Origin: CBDFLD01 sp965249005
GTDB lineage: Bacteria > Acidobacteriota > UBA6911
DNA length: 64,000 nucleotides
Assembly (NCBI GenBank): GCA_965249005.1
Contig: CBDFLD010000020.1
Location: forward strand, 62,001 to 126,000
Direction of reading: 5' to 3'
Shown here piece after piece: positions 28,262 to 36,358 of the stretch. The notes beneath the pieces were generated by a model, which saw only the letters and a list, made by a program, of their open reading frames with translations, had not been told where the DNA came from and did not search any database. Numbering within the stretch: the stretch's first letter is position 1; the number at the start of each line of letters is the position of its first letter. A program made the translations under genes and the position numbers.

Positions 28262-29058
28262 TCGCGTCTCCCCGGGACCCAATTGGGTGGCACCCAGAGA
28301 CGCCATCTCGAAACTAATCGAGTGCACTTCAGCGCCGGATCGAGTTTTGCATTTCCCTTTGTCAAACGCGTCTGGCAGCGCTCAACCAGTTCAGAAGTTG
28401 TCGCGTGTTTCTCTGCGAGGAACCCAAGGCGTTTGAATACCGCCCCGTTTCCAAGCTTCTCGGCGTACTCGATCAGCAAATCGTCATTGCGGTCGGAGCG
28501 TTTCAGATAGACGGCCAAACAATCCACCACATGTTGAATCCCGCCGCCCAAAGCGGGATCATCAAGCATATCGATGATGGTCCGGTGAACGTCTGAAACC
28601 AGGATTTGGGAGGTACCTCGCCAGACCGGCTTTGTGCCGAAGATATTTTGTTCTTGAATATGGTGCAGGGTAAATTGCGCCCCGTGGCGCTCCTGCTGGT
28701 TTTTCCGTACGGGCTGCGCCGTCATGACAACGATGTCGCGGAACAACTGCTCGGTGAGGTCCCAGTGTTCGGCTGCGGTCCGACCACCGATATAGGCGAG
28801 GGTATATAGAGCGGGGACAAGGACCCAGGGGTCTTCAAGAACATGCTTGCTTTCGAGAGAATCCAGGGGAGCAGGCACATAGGTTCCGGGCCCGACACGT
28901 CTCAGCCAACCTTGACTGACCCAGCGAGAGAGCAGTTTGGATGCTTCCGTTCTCCCGATTGAGAGCGTCGCTACGACATCGTCAATCTTGATTACGTCAC
29001 CGGCTGCCCGTATCACGGATACAAGCTTTCGTCTGCCGGTTGGAAGGGTGTCCTGCAT
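28258..29058 (-). CDS. abiEi: AbiEi-family antitoxin/transcriptional regulator
   Basis: 266 residues. A winged-helix N terminus (about 15-65, with IDDVVATLSIGRTEASKLLSR) is followed by the AbiEi antitoxin domain containing the P-x-x-Y-S/T-LAYIGGRTAAEHW-type helix. It represses its own operon and neutralises AbiEii. It is transcribed first and its stop overlaps the toxin GTG. Two inverted 17-bp sites upstream (29074-29090 and 29184-29200) are probable operators. Confidence 0.88.
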   Translation of the reverse strand: MQDTLPTGRRKLVSVIRAAGDVIKIDDVVATLSIGRTEASKLLSRWVSQGWLRRVGPGTYVPAPLDSLESKHVLEDPWVLVPALYTLAYIGGRTAAEHWDLTEQLFRDIVVMTAQPVRKNQQERHGAQFTLHHIQEQNIFGTKPVWRGTSQILVSDVHRTIIDMLDDPALGGGIQHVVDCLAVYLKRSDRNDDLLIEYAEKLGNGAVFKRLGFLAEKHATTSELVERCQTRLTKGNAKLDPALKCTRLVSRWRLWVPPNWVPGRRE

Positions 29059-29073
29059 GGCTTACCTATACGA

Positions 29074-29200
29074 CGAATGCATAAATTCACTATTTTAGCG
29101 AATTATACGTGTTAGAATATATCAATGGCCATGCCGAAATGCAACGAAAAAGTACTGTCTGATAGTCAATATTCCGTTTTTATGTGAATTTGTGCATTCG
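29074..29200 (-). promoter_or_regulatory. AbiE promoter with two inverted AbiEi operator sites
   Basis: CGAATGCATAAATTCAC at 29074-29090 and its near-perfect inverse (16 of 17) at 29184-29200 flank the promoter region, 93 bp apart. A TATAAT on the minus strand occupies 29107-29102. Characterised AbiEi proteins bind two inverted repeats in their own promoter, which this layout matches. The proximal site lies 15 bp before the antitoxin ATG, so it covers the 5' untranslated region. Confidence 0.7.
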
Positions 29201-29283
29201 TATCATACTTTACCGGTGATAGTGGCCAAACGGCGCTTGAAGTGGTCTCTGCGTCGCGGCAGAGTCATAAGCCGAACCGGTGA

Positions 29284-29569
29284 GGGCGTAGTTGCCAGTG
29301 AGTGTTCTCAGCCACTTCGGCAAGGTTGCCATGCCTGGAAAGATGCGCCACAACGTTGATTCGCTGGCATTCAAAACGGGAGGCGAGCATAAAATTTCCG
29401 AAGCCGCCTAAAACACTATGTCCGTTAAGTCTTTAGGGTTGAGTATCTTAGGTGTGCCGGGAAGAATTAGGAGAAAAGTTTCGCAACTACGGAAATGATT
29501 CTGGCAGTCTATGAGTTCCACCGGCTCCAGTCGCCAGTCAAGTAGCCGGTGGAGAATCGAGAGCATCCG
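29284..29569. other. Gene-free stretch
   Basis: About 285 bases between the AbiE upstream region and the isomerase-like tail fossils. No supported gene, repeat or hairpin was seen. A possible 20-codon tail of a Gfo/Idh/MocA gene ends just left of it (29221-29283). Confidence 0.4.
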
Positions 29570-29597
29570 CTGGCCTCCCTTTAGACAGAAAAACCCC

Positions 29598-29845
29598 CTA
29601 CTCCTCCCAGGTTTCGGCCTTGCGATAGGCCTCAAGACAGCGCTGGAGGCCCGCTTCACCGGGGCAGAGGCCTGGTGCTCCATTCCCACAAAGCTTTGGT
29701 AGCCGGTCTTGCGAATTGCTCTGAAGACGCTGCAACAATCGATTTCTCCGGTTCCGGGTTCCCGGCGACCCGGCACGTCCGCAAACTGGTAGTAACCAAT
29801 ATAGGCGGGATGTTTGTGAATTTGCTCAACAAAGGTTTTCCCTAG
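29598..29845 (-). pseudogene. C-terminal fossil of a hydroxypyruvate-isomerase-like (TIM-barrel) gene
   Basis: Reading leftwards from about 29845 the frame gives KTFVEQIHKHPAYIGYYQF, then ADVPGRREPGTGEID and GYQSFVGMEH, which is the end of the Hyi/xylose-isomerase-like TIM barrel (the GRxEPGTGEI motif carries a metal ligand). Near 29665 it changes frame and finishes as GEAGLQRCLEAYRKAETWEE and TAG at 29600-29598. The first two thirds of the gene are absent. Relics of a cytoplasmic ketose isomerase fit the catabolic theme. Confidence 0.75.
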
Positions 29846-29889
29846 TGATTTGTTGGTGAAAGAAGTCGAAAAGGATTCTCACATGTGAA

Positions 29890-29930
29890 CTGGCTACCTC
29901 TTGGACGGAACCCCCCCTACTCCTCCCAGG
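29890..29930 (-). repeat. Second copy of the isomerase gene terminus
   Basis: Bases 29890-29930 and 29570-29611 are direct copies at roughly 80% identity, including an identical 18-base block around the stop (CCCCCTACTCCTCCCAGG). They cover the last codons (W-E-E-stop) and about 30 bp beyond. This looks like the tail of a second, otherwise deleted, paralogue. Confidence 0.65.
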
Positions 29931-29940
29931 GCTTTTCGCT

Positions 29941-30243
29941 TCATGCGTGCATGCGCTCACTGGTCTTGAGGGTTGGCAGCGCTTTGATGGCCTTGCCCGC
30001 TTTTTTCTCGGCCAGCCGCAGCTCGTAAAGCTTTTGCAGATTGAGCCAGAACTCCGGGCTGGTGCCAAAGAAGTGAGCCAGACGCAGGGCCGTGTCACCG
30101 GTGATGGCGCGCTGACCGTTGAGAATCTCGGTGATGCGGTTGGTGGGCACCTTGAGTTGGCGCGCAAGCGCGGCGGCGCTCATGTTGAGCTCTTTCAGCT
30201 CTTCAGTGAGGTGTTCGCCTGGATGGATCGCGGGAACGGCCAT
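29941..30243 (-). CDS. higA: HigA-family antitoxin, XRE-type regulator
   Basis: 100 residues from ATG 30243, which has AGGAG nine bases upstream, overlapping the remnant higB stop; an upstream start at 30270 lacks such a site. The helix-turn-helix runs about residues 15-60 (SAAALARQLKVPTNRITEIL) and is followed by the HigA/VapI signature of FFGTSPEFWLNLQ. It binds the palindromic operator at 30555-30578 and would neutralise HigB. The matching toxin gene is broken, so this is an antitoxin without an active toxin. It could still work as an autorepressor or in cross-protection. Confidence 0.88.
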   Translation of the reverse strand: MAVPAIHPGEHLTEELKELNMSAAALARQLKVPTNRITEILNGQRAITGDTALRLAHFFGTSPEFWLNLQKLYELRLAEKKAGKAIKALPTLKTSERMHA

Positions 30244-30253
30244 AACGGTTCTC

Positions 30254-30537
30254 CTAGTGATAATCAACAATCTCTACATTCAAGGGCCCGGGGACCCTTG
30301 GGGCCACTCGAAGCAAATCCGCCATTGGTCGTTGATGCGGATGCTGTACTAGCCTTTGCGGTCCCCTTTCAAGGCTTGAAAACGGTTGCCGGGCAATGCG
30401 GCTAGGTCTTTGAGCGAGGAGGCCGCGTCAAGACGGTCGATCTTCAGCCGAGCGGCACGTTCGATTCCAGAGAAAGCCTTGACCCGTTTTCCGGCGGCGA
30501 AATCTCCGGTTCGCTTGTCGCTATAGCTGACGATCAC
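30254..30537 (-). pseudogene. higB: HigB/RelE-type toxin, inactivated
   Basis: Ribosome-dependent RNase toxin of the HigB type, starting at GTG 30537 (IVSYSDKRTGDFAAGKRVKAF onward). The frame ends at a TAG (30351-30349) in KGDRKG-stop-YSIRINDQWR, where the family has Gln; CAG to TAG is the simple explanation. Past this, the reading is good for WRICFEWPQG and then shifts frame near 30285 before ending in NVEIVDYH and TAG at 30254-30256. Two independent lesions remove the catalytic C terminus, while the antitoxin gene and operator are intact. This argues for real inactivation and not for sequence error. Confidence 0.85.
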
Positions 30538-30542
30538 GACCA

Positions 30543-30578
30543 ATCATATCGGAAATTATGCGTTACGTCAAGCATAAT
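30543..30578 (-). promoter_or_regulatory. higBA promoter and palindromic operator
   Basis: On the minus strand, TTGACG (30571-30566), a 17-bp spacer and TATGAT (30548-30543) make a near-consensus sigma-70 promoter. The palindrome ATTATGC-N10-GCATAAT (30555-30578) encloses the -35 box, so bound HigA would block RNA polymerase. The predicted transcription start falls on or next to GTG 30537, suggesting a leaderless message. Confidence 0.75.
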
Positions 30579-30697
30579 GAAAGGCCGTCCGAAAACCAAG
30601 CGGCCGCGTTCACTGGCGCTTCCCACACGGCGTTGCCTATGAGCCTGGCGAGATCAGCCGTGTGACGCCCTCGATCGAAGACGCTTGCAGAGACGAC

Positions 30698-31858
30698 TTA
30701 GAATGCCAGAGCTCTGCGAGGGTTGTTGACCAGGATCGTGCGGATCTCCTCGGACGATACGCCGAGCTGCTTCAACGAAACAACCAGCTTCGTCGTAACG
30801 ATCGTATTGTCCACCCGATTCTCTTTCCAGCCGCCGATCCTTTTTTGCGATGCCGCGTATTCCCCATAAAAATAGGGCACATGATCGTGGCTGACCAGAA
30901 TCTGGCGCGGAAATCCGGTCGCGATCAGGTGTCGTATTTGCCGCGCTTGTTTGTCGCAGTCGTAATTCTGTTGGCCAATGCGATCAAACTGGAGGTAGCA
31001 ACCTAATTTCGCAATCAGCCGATGATAATCGTTGGCCTCGTCGCTCTCCCGATCGTCCTTGTGGCCCTGGTGGCCGATGATGACTCTCTCGGGGGCCGCT
31101 CCCGATTTGAGGAGCAACCGGGCTTGTTCTAGTCCGCCACCGTTGCTCGTGTGCGTCGAGATGGGACACCCGGTTTGCCTGCTAGCCACCGCCGCGGCGA
31201 TGTGTACCACTCGCTCACTGGGGCGCAGAAAGCTACTGGTCGCGATCTTGATCGCGCCCGCGCGGATCTTGGTGAAGCGCTCTCCCCACCCCCCGTGCGG
31301 ATCTTCCATTCCTTCGGTAATCTCACCAATGAACAGCTCGGCCATCTTCTGAGGCCCGTCGCGCTCGATTCCCAGCCGCACCGCCCAGGGATGCTGCGGC
31401 GCCAATGCTTCGCACCAAAATCCTGTTGAGGCAATGATGTGGACCTTGGTCCGGCGGGCCAGGTCGACCAGGAGTTGAGGATAACGGCCCACTCGGATCG
31501 GCGTGCATTCGACGATAGCACCGGGGCCGTCTTGCTCGGAAAGCGACCGCTGAAAGCCGTTCAAGATCTCTGCCGTCCGAGTTAACATTTTTTCGCGCAG
31601 CGGGCCCAGCGGCGCGGCTGATGTTTCGTACAGCTCGGACCAATCGACTACCGGCGCATGCTCGTGCGTCAGCGTCACTCCCAACTCCTCGGGTGCAACA
31701 GGACCCAGAACGGTCTGGACAGCCGGACCTGTCTCTAGATCCTTGGGGCGAGCGGCAATCTGCCCGCCAGTCAAACCGGCCAGGGTCACCATCGCCGAAC
31801 GGGTCAAAAAGCGCCGGCGCGACAGGCCTCGGTTAGCTGGATAGAGAGACACTGACAT
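30698..31858 (-). CDS. Phosphotriesterase-family metal hydrolase, Tat-exported
   Basis: 386 residues. The leader has the twin-arginine motif SRRRFLTRS followed by a hydrophobic run, so it is folded before export. The TIM-barrel amidohydrolase body shows T-H65-E-H67 (first metal pair), GAIKIATSS (candidate bridging lysine), STHTSNGG and IGHQGHKDD (second metal ligands), and LVSHDHVPYF with the late Asp. This matches the phosphotriesterase-like lactonase group (PF02126). A lactone or ester of a sugar acid is the likely substrate. The DUF1080 gene lies 38 bp upstream on the same strand, so this is one operon with the Gfo/Idh gene. Confidence 0.9.
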   Translation of the reverse strand: MSVSLYPANRGLSRRRFLTRSAMVTLAGLTGGQIAARPKDLETGPAVQTVLGPVAPEELGVTLTHEHAPVVDWSELYETSAAPLGPLREKMLTRTAEILNGFQRSLSEQDGPGAIVECTPIRVGRYPQLLVDLARRTKVHIIASTGFWCEALAPQHPWAVRLGIERDGPQKMAELFIGEITEGMEDPHGGWGERFTKIRAGAIKIATSSFLRPSERVVHIAAAVASRQTGCPISTHTSNGGGLEQARLLLKSGAAPERVIIGHQGHKDDRESDEANDYHRLIAKLGCYLQFDRIGQQNYDCDKQARQIRHLIATGFPRQILVSHDHVPYFYGEYAASQKRIGGWKENRVDNTIVTTKLVVSLKQLGVSSEEIRTILVNNPRRALAF

Positions 31859-31896
31859 TGTCGAGTCGAGTTGATCTCCAAGGATATGGAAAGGCT

Positions 31897-32694
31897 TCAG
31901 TTCTGGCGTTGGTTACGCCTTTTGATGATCTGCTCAAGCTTTTGCTGCTCTGCCTTCAACACAGCCGCGGGGATTATCGCCGGAGCCACGGGCGTGCCGT
32001 CGAGCTCGTGGTCCGGGCTGAGTGCGCGCAGTTTAATCCCACGATACCAGACGGGATCACCGTGGTCTTGCAGGTACAAGTCCGCACCCCGAGCGGAAAG
32101 ATCGGCTCCACGTTTGCGAATCAATTCGACATTCCACGCCCACTGCGGGTCAGCGTAGTCGAAGTCAATCACCTTCTTGCCGTTTAGCCAATGCTGAATG
32201 ACCGTCCCTTTGCCGATAATGCGGCCGCTGTTCCATTGGCCGACTGGCCTGGTCGCGTCGTGGGACGGGGCCATGCAGAAGTACAACGACGCCGCGCTGG
32301 TGCGTGGGTTCTTGCCGTCCCGATGAACTGCGTTATCGAGGATCTGGTATTCGTACTGGCCGGGACGGTAGTACACACCGCTGTTGCTTCCGCTGGCCAC
32401 CTTCCACTGGAATCGAAGTTCGAAGTCGTTGGGGAGCTTCGTTGCCCGGTATGTCATGTTGCCGCCATTGCTGCCGCAAAACATCGCACCGTCCTGGATT
32501 ACCCAGTTGCCGTTCTGCTGCCAACCCTCGAAGTCTCGGCCATTGAACAGCACGCTGAAGCCGGCGTTCTTCTCTTCTCCCGTCAACCCATTCGGGTTGT
32601 CAGCCCTGGCCGGTGATGCCAGCAGCCAGAGGCAAACGCCCAGGGCGATGACGATCTGTTGGAAAGCGGTCTTAATCATTGGATGCTTCTCCAT
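31897..32694 (-). CDS. DUF1080 (3-keto-disaccharide hydrolase) exported protein
   Basis: A 265-residue protein from ATG 32694; an internal ATG at 32679, with GGAG nine bases before it, is an equally good start and gives a clean Sec signal ending in SPARA-DN. The DUF1080 lectin-like jelly roll (PF06439) shows LFNGRDFEGW, the family signature, followed by GSNSGVYYRP. Recent family members hydrolyse 3-keto-disaccharides. It sits directly after the Gfo/Idh oxidoreductase gene, matching a 3-keto-sugar pathway in which the oxidoreductase makes, and this enzyme cleaves, a keto glycoside. Confidence 0.9.
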   Translation of the reverse strand: MEKHPMIKTAFQQIVIALGVCLWLLASPARADNPNGLTGEEKNAGFSVLFNGRDFEGWQQNGNWVIQDGAMFCGSNGGNMTYRATKLPNDFELRFQWKVASGSNSGVYYRPGQYEYQILDNAVHRDGKNPRTSAASLYFCMAPSHDATRPVGQWNSGRIIGKGTVIQHWLNGKKVIDFDYADPQWAWNVELIRKRGADLSARGADLYLQDHGDPVWYRGIKLRALSPDHELDGTPVAPAIIPAAVLKAEQQKLEQIIKRRNQRQN

Positions 32695-32695
32695 T

Positions 32696-33880
32696 TTAGA
32701 TCTCAGTCCACTTTTCCGTACTTGCATTCCAAGCGATCTTTTTTCGACCTCGCAGGGAAATGTTAGCTAGGATTGCCGCCGAGGTCGCTCGATGACCCGC
32801 TTCAACGTCGCAATGAGGAGTCCTGCGCGAGCGGAGGCATTCGATGAAGTTGGCCACATGCTTGCGGTCAATGTCATCGGTGAACCTCTTTTCCTCAATC
32901 TCGTTACTCAAATCGCCCTGAACCTCGAAAAAAGTGCGACCGATTTTTAACCTTCCTCCTGGACCTACAGCTTCAACATTAACCTCTCGAGCAGTATAAG
33001 ACAGGTGTTCAAAGGTCACTAGACACTGAGGATAGCGATAGGTCACTGCGATGGTGTCGGGAGTTTCACGACCGTCGTTGTGGACATAGATCCCTCCTGC
33101 CTGGTAAATCTCTTCAGGGGCGTTCAGATCCAGCAGCATGTGGGCCATATCAATCACATGGGTACCGTTGTCGGTGAGCATGCCTCCGGAGTAGTCCCAA
33201 AAAAATCGCCAATCGTAGTGGCGCTGCTGATCATACTCTCGATAGGGTGCAGGCCCGAGAAAGGCTTTCCAGTCGAAGCCAGCGGGGAGCTGCCCTCCCG
33301 GAGGACGTTTAATGCCGGTGTGCTTGTTGAAGCGGCAGCGCACCATGCCAACCTGTCCAAGTTGACCCGATTTGATGATTTGCCGGGCACGCAGAAAGTG
33401 CTCTCCACTGCGGTGCTGTAGTCCTACTTGAACAATCCTGTGGTTCCTGCGGGCAGCCACCACCATGGCCCGCCCCTCTTCGATCGTGCGGGACAAGGGC
33501 TTTTCAACGTATACGTCCTTACCCGCGTCGCAGGCATCAAGGGTCATCTGGGCATGCCAGTGGTCGGGTGTGGCGATGATGACTGCATCGATGTCTTTGC
33601 GGTCCAGCAGGGATCGGTAATCGCTGACCCTGTCCGCTTGGGGAGCCGCCCGGGTGCATTCGGCCAAGCGATCCTGGAAGACATCGCAACAGGCCACCAG
33701 CTCCGTATTTGGCGCCATCAAAGCTTTTCCAGCCACAGATCTTCCACGTGACCCACATCCGATCAGCGCCAGTCTGACGCGCTCGCTGGCCCCGAGGGGC
33801 CGAGCTCCAACGGCCAAAGCCGTGCTGGTCGCTAATCCTCGTTTAAGGAAATCACGGCGAGCCGTTTTTCCGATGGCCAT
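32696..33880 (-). CDS. Gfo/Idh/MocA-family oxidoreductase, Tat-exported
   Basis: 394 residues. The leader ARRDFLKRG is a good Tat motif, followed by the Rossmann start RLALIGCGSRGR and the family E-K-P segment VEKPLSRTIEEG about residue 120. The C-terminal alpha/beta domain is intact to SLRGRKKIAWN. It binds NAD(P) tightly and oxidises a sugar hydroxyl in the periplasm. AGGAGGAGA lies upstream of ATG. First gene of the operon with DUF1080 and the phosphotriesterase-like protein; the three form a plausible 3-keto-glycoside route. A creatininase tail fossil lies upstream. Confidence 0.93.
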   Translation of the reverse strand: MAIGKTARRDFLKRGLATSTALAVGARPLGASERVRLALIGCGSRGRSVAGKALMAPNTELVACCDVFQDRLAECTRAAPQADRVSDYRSLLDRKDIDAVIIATPDHWHAQMTLDACDAGKDVYVEKPLSRTIEEGRAMVVAARRNHRIVQVGLQHRSGEHFLRARQIIKSGQLGQVGMVRCRFNKHTGIKRPPGGQLPAGFDWKAFLGPAPYREYDQQRHYDWRFFWDYSGGMLTDNGTHVIDMAHMLLDLNAPEEIYQAGGIYVHNDGRETPDTIAVTYRYPQCLVTFEHLSYTAREVNVEAVGPGGRLKIGRTFFEVQGDLSNEIEEKRFTDDIDRKHVANFIECLRSRRTPHCDVEAGHRATSAAILANISLRGRKKIAWNASTEKWTEI

Positions 33881-33923
33881 GCTTCTGTCTCCTCCTCAAC
33901 CGTTCTGCTCCTCTTAATTGCCT

Positions 33924-34001
33924 AAGGACCGGCGTGGAGACCGCGACCGCAAGCCCCCGACGATTCCCATTCCGTGGGGACAGCGACCCCTCGGCGACTG
34001 A
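33924..34001 (+). pseudogene. Relic of a creatininase-family gene 3' end
   Basis: The plus strand reads KDRRGDRDRKPPTIPIPWG then QRPLGD and a TGA at 33999-34001. It mirrors the end of the intact gene at 8053-8146. Over 38 bp (33948-33985 against 8093-8130) only two bases differ, and weaker similarity continues beyond the stop. The rest of the gene is missing; the oppositely oriented Gfo/Idh gene starts 44 bp to the left. Confidence 0.85.
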
Positions 34002-34065
34002 AGGCAGCGACGTGGCGACCAGAATCCCGGAACGATGAAAGGAACCGTGTCTCAGCGACTGCTTT

Positions 34066-35742
34066 CTACTCGTCGGTGACACAGCCCTCGGAAGCAGGCT
34101 TCACGTTCTTGATGTACTTGTAGAGCGTGCCGCGGGTCGCCTTGAAGGCGGGTGCTGTCCATGCTGCGCTGCGTCGATCGAGTTCCGCTTCGGTCAAATC
34201 CACCGCAAGTACGTTTCGCTCGGCATCAATGGTAATAACATCGCCGTCTTGAATCAGACCGATGGGGCCGCTGTCCTGAGCTTCCGGCGTTACATGTCCG
34301 ACCACAAAGCCGTGCGTCCCGCCAGAGAACCGCCCATCGGTGATGAGGGCAACCTCCTGCCCCAGGCCGACCCCCATGATAACGGAGGTTACTGTCAGCA
34401 TCTCCGGCATTCCAGGCCCTCCTTTGGGGCCTTCATAGCGGATCACGATCACGTGCCCTTTGCGGATTTCCTTTCGCTCCAACGCCGCAAGAGTTTCTTC
34501 TTCGGAGTCGAACACGCAGGCCGGTCCCGTAAAGCGCGTTCCTTCCTTCCCGGTGATTTTGGCAACTGCGCCACCCGGAGCGAGATTGCCCTTGAGGATC
34601 TGAATATGACCTGTCTTCTTGATCGGTCGCTCGAGCGGATGAACGATCGTCTGTCCCGGCGCAAAGTCCCGGAGACTCTCGAGATTCCCGGCAATCGTCT
34701 TTCCCGTCACCGTCCGGCAGTCTCCGTTGAGCAGGCCTGCGACGAGGAGATACTTCATGACGGCCGGCGTCCCTCCTATCCGATGCAGATCCTCCATCAG
34801 ATACTGTCCGCTCGGCTTAAGATCCGCCAGATAGGGAACACGATTACTGACCGCCTGAAAATCGTCGAGGGTCAATGAAACACCGGCGCTACGGGCGATC
34901 GCAATCAGGTGAAGGACAGCATTGGTCGATCCACCGAGGACCATCACCAAAACCATGGCGTTCTCGAAGGCCTCGCGAGTCATGATGTCCCTCGGCTTCA
35001 GGTCCAGCTCGAGCAGGTTGCGAATGGCCCACCCTGCGGCACGGCACTCCTCGACCTTTTTCGGATCAGTGGCTGGAATCGAAGAACTGGCCGGTAGGGT
35101 CATCCCCAGCGCCTCGATGGCCGATGCCATCGTGTTGGCGGTGTACATTCCGCCGCAGGCCCCGGCACCGGGGCAGGCGTGCTGCAGGACGTTCCTGAGT
35201 CCGCCGTCATCCAGCTTGCCGGCGATGTACTCCCCGTATGCCTGAAAGGCAGAGACGATATCGAGCTTCTGCCCATTATGGAAGCCGGGCTGGATAGTGC
35301 CGCCATAGATCATCAGTGATGGACGGTTCAGTCTCCCCATCGCCATGAGGCACCCGGGCATGTTCTTGTCGCATCCGGGGATCGAAATGTTGGCGTCGTA
35401 CCACTGGGCCGCCATAACGGTCTCGATGGAATCGGCGATGAGATCGCGAGACTGCAAAGAATAACTCATTCCCTCCGTACCCATGGATATGCCGTCGCTC
35501 ACTCCGATGGTATTGAATCGCATGGGAACCAGACCCGTTTCCCGCACGCCCTCCTTCACTTTTTCGGCCAGGTCCAGCAAATGCATGTTGCACGGGTTCC
35601 CCTCGTACCACATGCTGGCGATTCCTACCTGGGCCTTCTCCATGTCGGCTTCCGTCAAACCCGTCGCGTAAAGCATGGCTTGTGAGCCTGGCTGCGACTT
35701 GGCCTGCGTGATTCGTGAACTGTACCGATTCAACTTCACCAT
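34066..35742 (-). CDS. ilvD: Dihydroxy-acid dehydratase (IlvD/Edd family)
   Basis: 558 residues from ATG 35742, the standard IlvD length; an upstream start at 35886 adds 48 residues without homology. Iron-sulfur ligands are in CDKNMPGC and CPGAGACGG. The C-terminal KG-x-V-I-x-RYEGP-x-GGPGM and TDGRFSGGT blocks are complete. It dehydrates 2,3-dihydroxy acids to 2-keto acids for valine/isoleucine synthesis, but single ilvD genes among sugar-catabolism genes often serve as sugar-acid dehydratases. No other ilv genes are near, which supports the latter reading. Confidence 0.93.
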   Translation of the reverse strand: MVKLNRYSSRITQAKSQPGSQAMLYATGLTEADMEKAQVGIASMWYEGNPCNMHLLDLAEKVKEGVRETGLVPMRFNTIGVSDGISMGTEGMSYSLQSRDLIADSIETVMAAQWYDANISIPGCDKNMPGCLMAMGRLNRPSLMIYGGTIQPGFHNGQKLDIVSAFQAYGEYIAGKLDDGGLRNVLQHACPGAGACGGMYTANTMASAIEALGMTLPASSSIPATDPKKVEECRAAGWAIRNLLELDLKPRDIMTREAFENAMVLVMVLGGSTNAVLHLIAIARSAGVSLTLDDFQAVSNRVPYLADLKPSGQYLMEDLHRIGGTPAVMKYLLVAGLLNGDCRTVTGKTIAGNLESLRDFAPGQTIVHPLERPIKKTGHIQILKGNLAPGGAVAKITGKEGTRFTGPACVFDSEEETLAALERKEIRKGHVIVIRYEGPKGGPGMPEMLTVTSVIMGVGLGQEVALITDGRFSGGTHGFVVGHVTPEAQDSGPIGLIQDGDVITIDAERNVLAVDLTEAELDRRSAAWTAPAFKATRGTLYKYIKNVKPASEGCVTDE

Positions 35743-35940
35743 GATGGCTCTTCCCTGGCTTGGATTTGATGAAGTCACATGATACTCCAAGCCGACATGG
35801 TTTGAGTACCGTTTCCCACTGCTAATGTAAACAGCTCGTCCTGTTGTCATGCGGCCTTCGGCAAGGCTTGATTTCCAGCCGTGCACCCCGCCTGCTTCGG
35901 GACAACAGGTAGGCAGCTGTACCTTTTAGGGCTTGGATTC

Positions 35941-35946
35941 TATAAT
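35941..35946 (+). promoter_or_regulatory. -10 element of the MntA/HepT module
   Basis: A perfect TATAAT ends seven bases before ATG 35954, so transcription should begin at or beside the first codon (leaderless). No good -35 is visible, and no ribosome site fits the gap. Confidence 0.45.
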
Positions 35947-35953
35947 CCTTTGC

Positions 35954-36358
35954 ATGGACCGAGAAGCCATCGAAAATCGGATCCGTGAGTTCTTCCGCGC
36001 AGACAACCGCGGTGTCGTCGCCGTCTACCTCTTCGGCAGCGTCGCCCGCGGCACCCAGAAACGGAAGAGCGATATCGATGTGGCTGTTTTGCTCGAAAAG
36101 GATGGCGATCCAACCTTCGAGGCTTTGCAGCTCCACCTTTCCGGAGATCTGGAAAGGGAGCTCCTGCAGCCTGTGGACCTTGTTGTCCTCAACAGCGCTC
36201 CCGTAGATCTTGTCCACCGGGTGCTGCGCGCCGGACGGCTAGTGCTCGATCGGAACCCTAGTGCGCGTATCCGATTCGAGGTTCGATCCCGCAACCAGTT
36301 CTTCGACCTTCAGCCCATCCTTGCACGCTACCGCAGGATGAAGGGAAGGTCTCCGTGA
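35954..36358 (+). CDS. mntA: MntA-type nucleotidyltransferase antitoxin
   Basis: 134 residues, minimal nucleotidyltransferase. The catalytic GSX10DXD motif is exact: G28-S29, ten residues, D40-I-D42. MntA proteins adenylylate a tyrosine of the HepT toxin to silence it (type VII toxin-antitoxin). The start at 35954 is chosen because it fits the TATAAT just upstream; 35933 would lie before the promoter. The stop shares GTGA with the HepT GTG. About 130 bp of gene-poor sequence separates it from the divergent ilvD. Confidence 0.88.
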   Translation: MDREAIENRIREFFRADNRGVVAVYLFGSVARGTQKRKSDIDVAVLLEKDGDPTFEALQLHLSGDLERELLQPVDLVVLNSAPVDLVHRVLRAGRLVLDRNPSARIRFEVRSRNQFFDLQPILARYRRMKGRSP

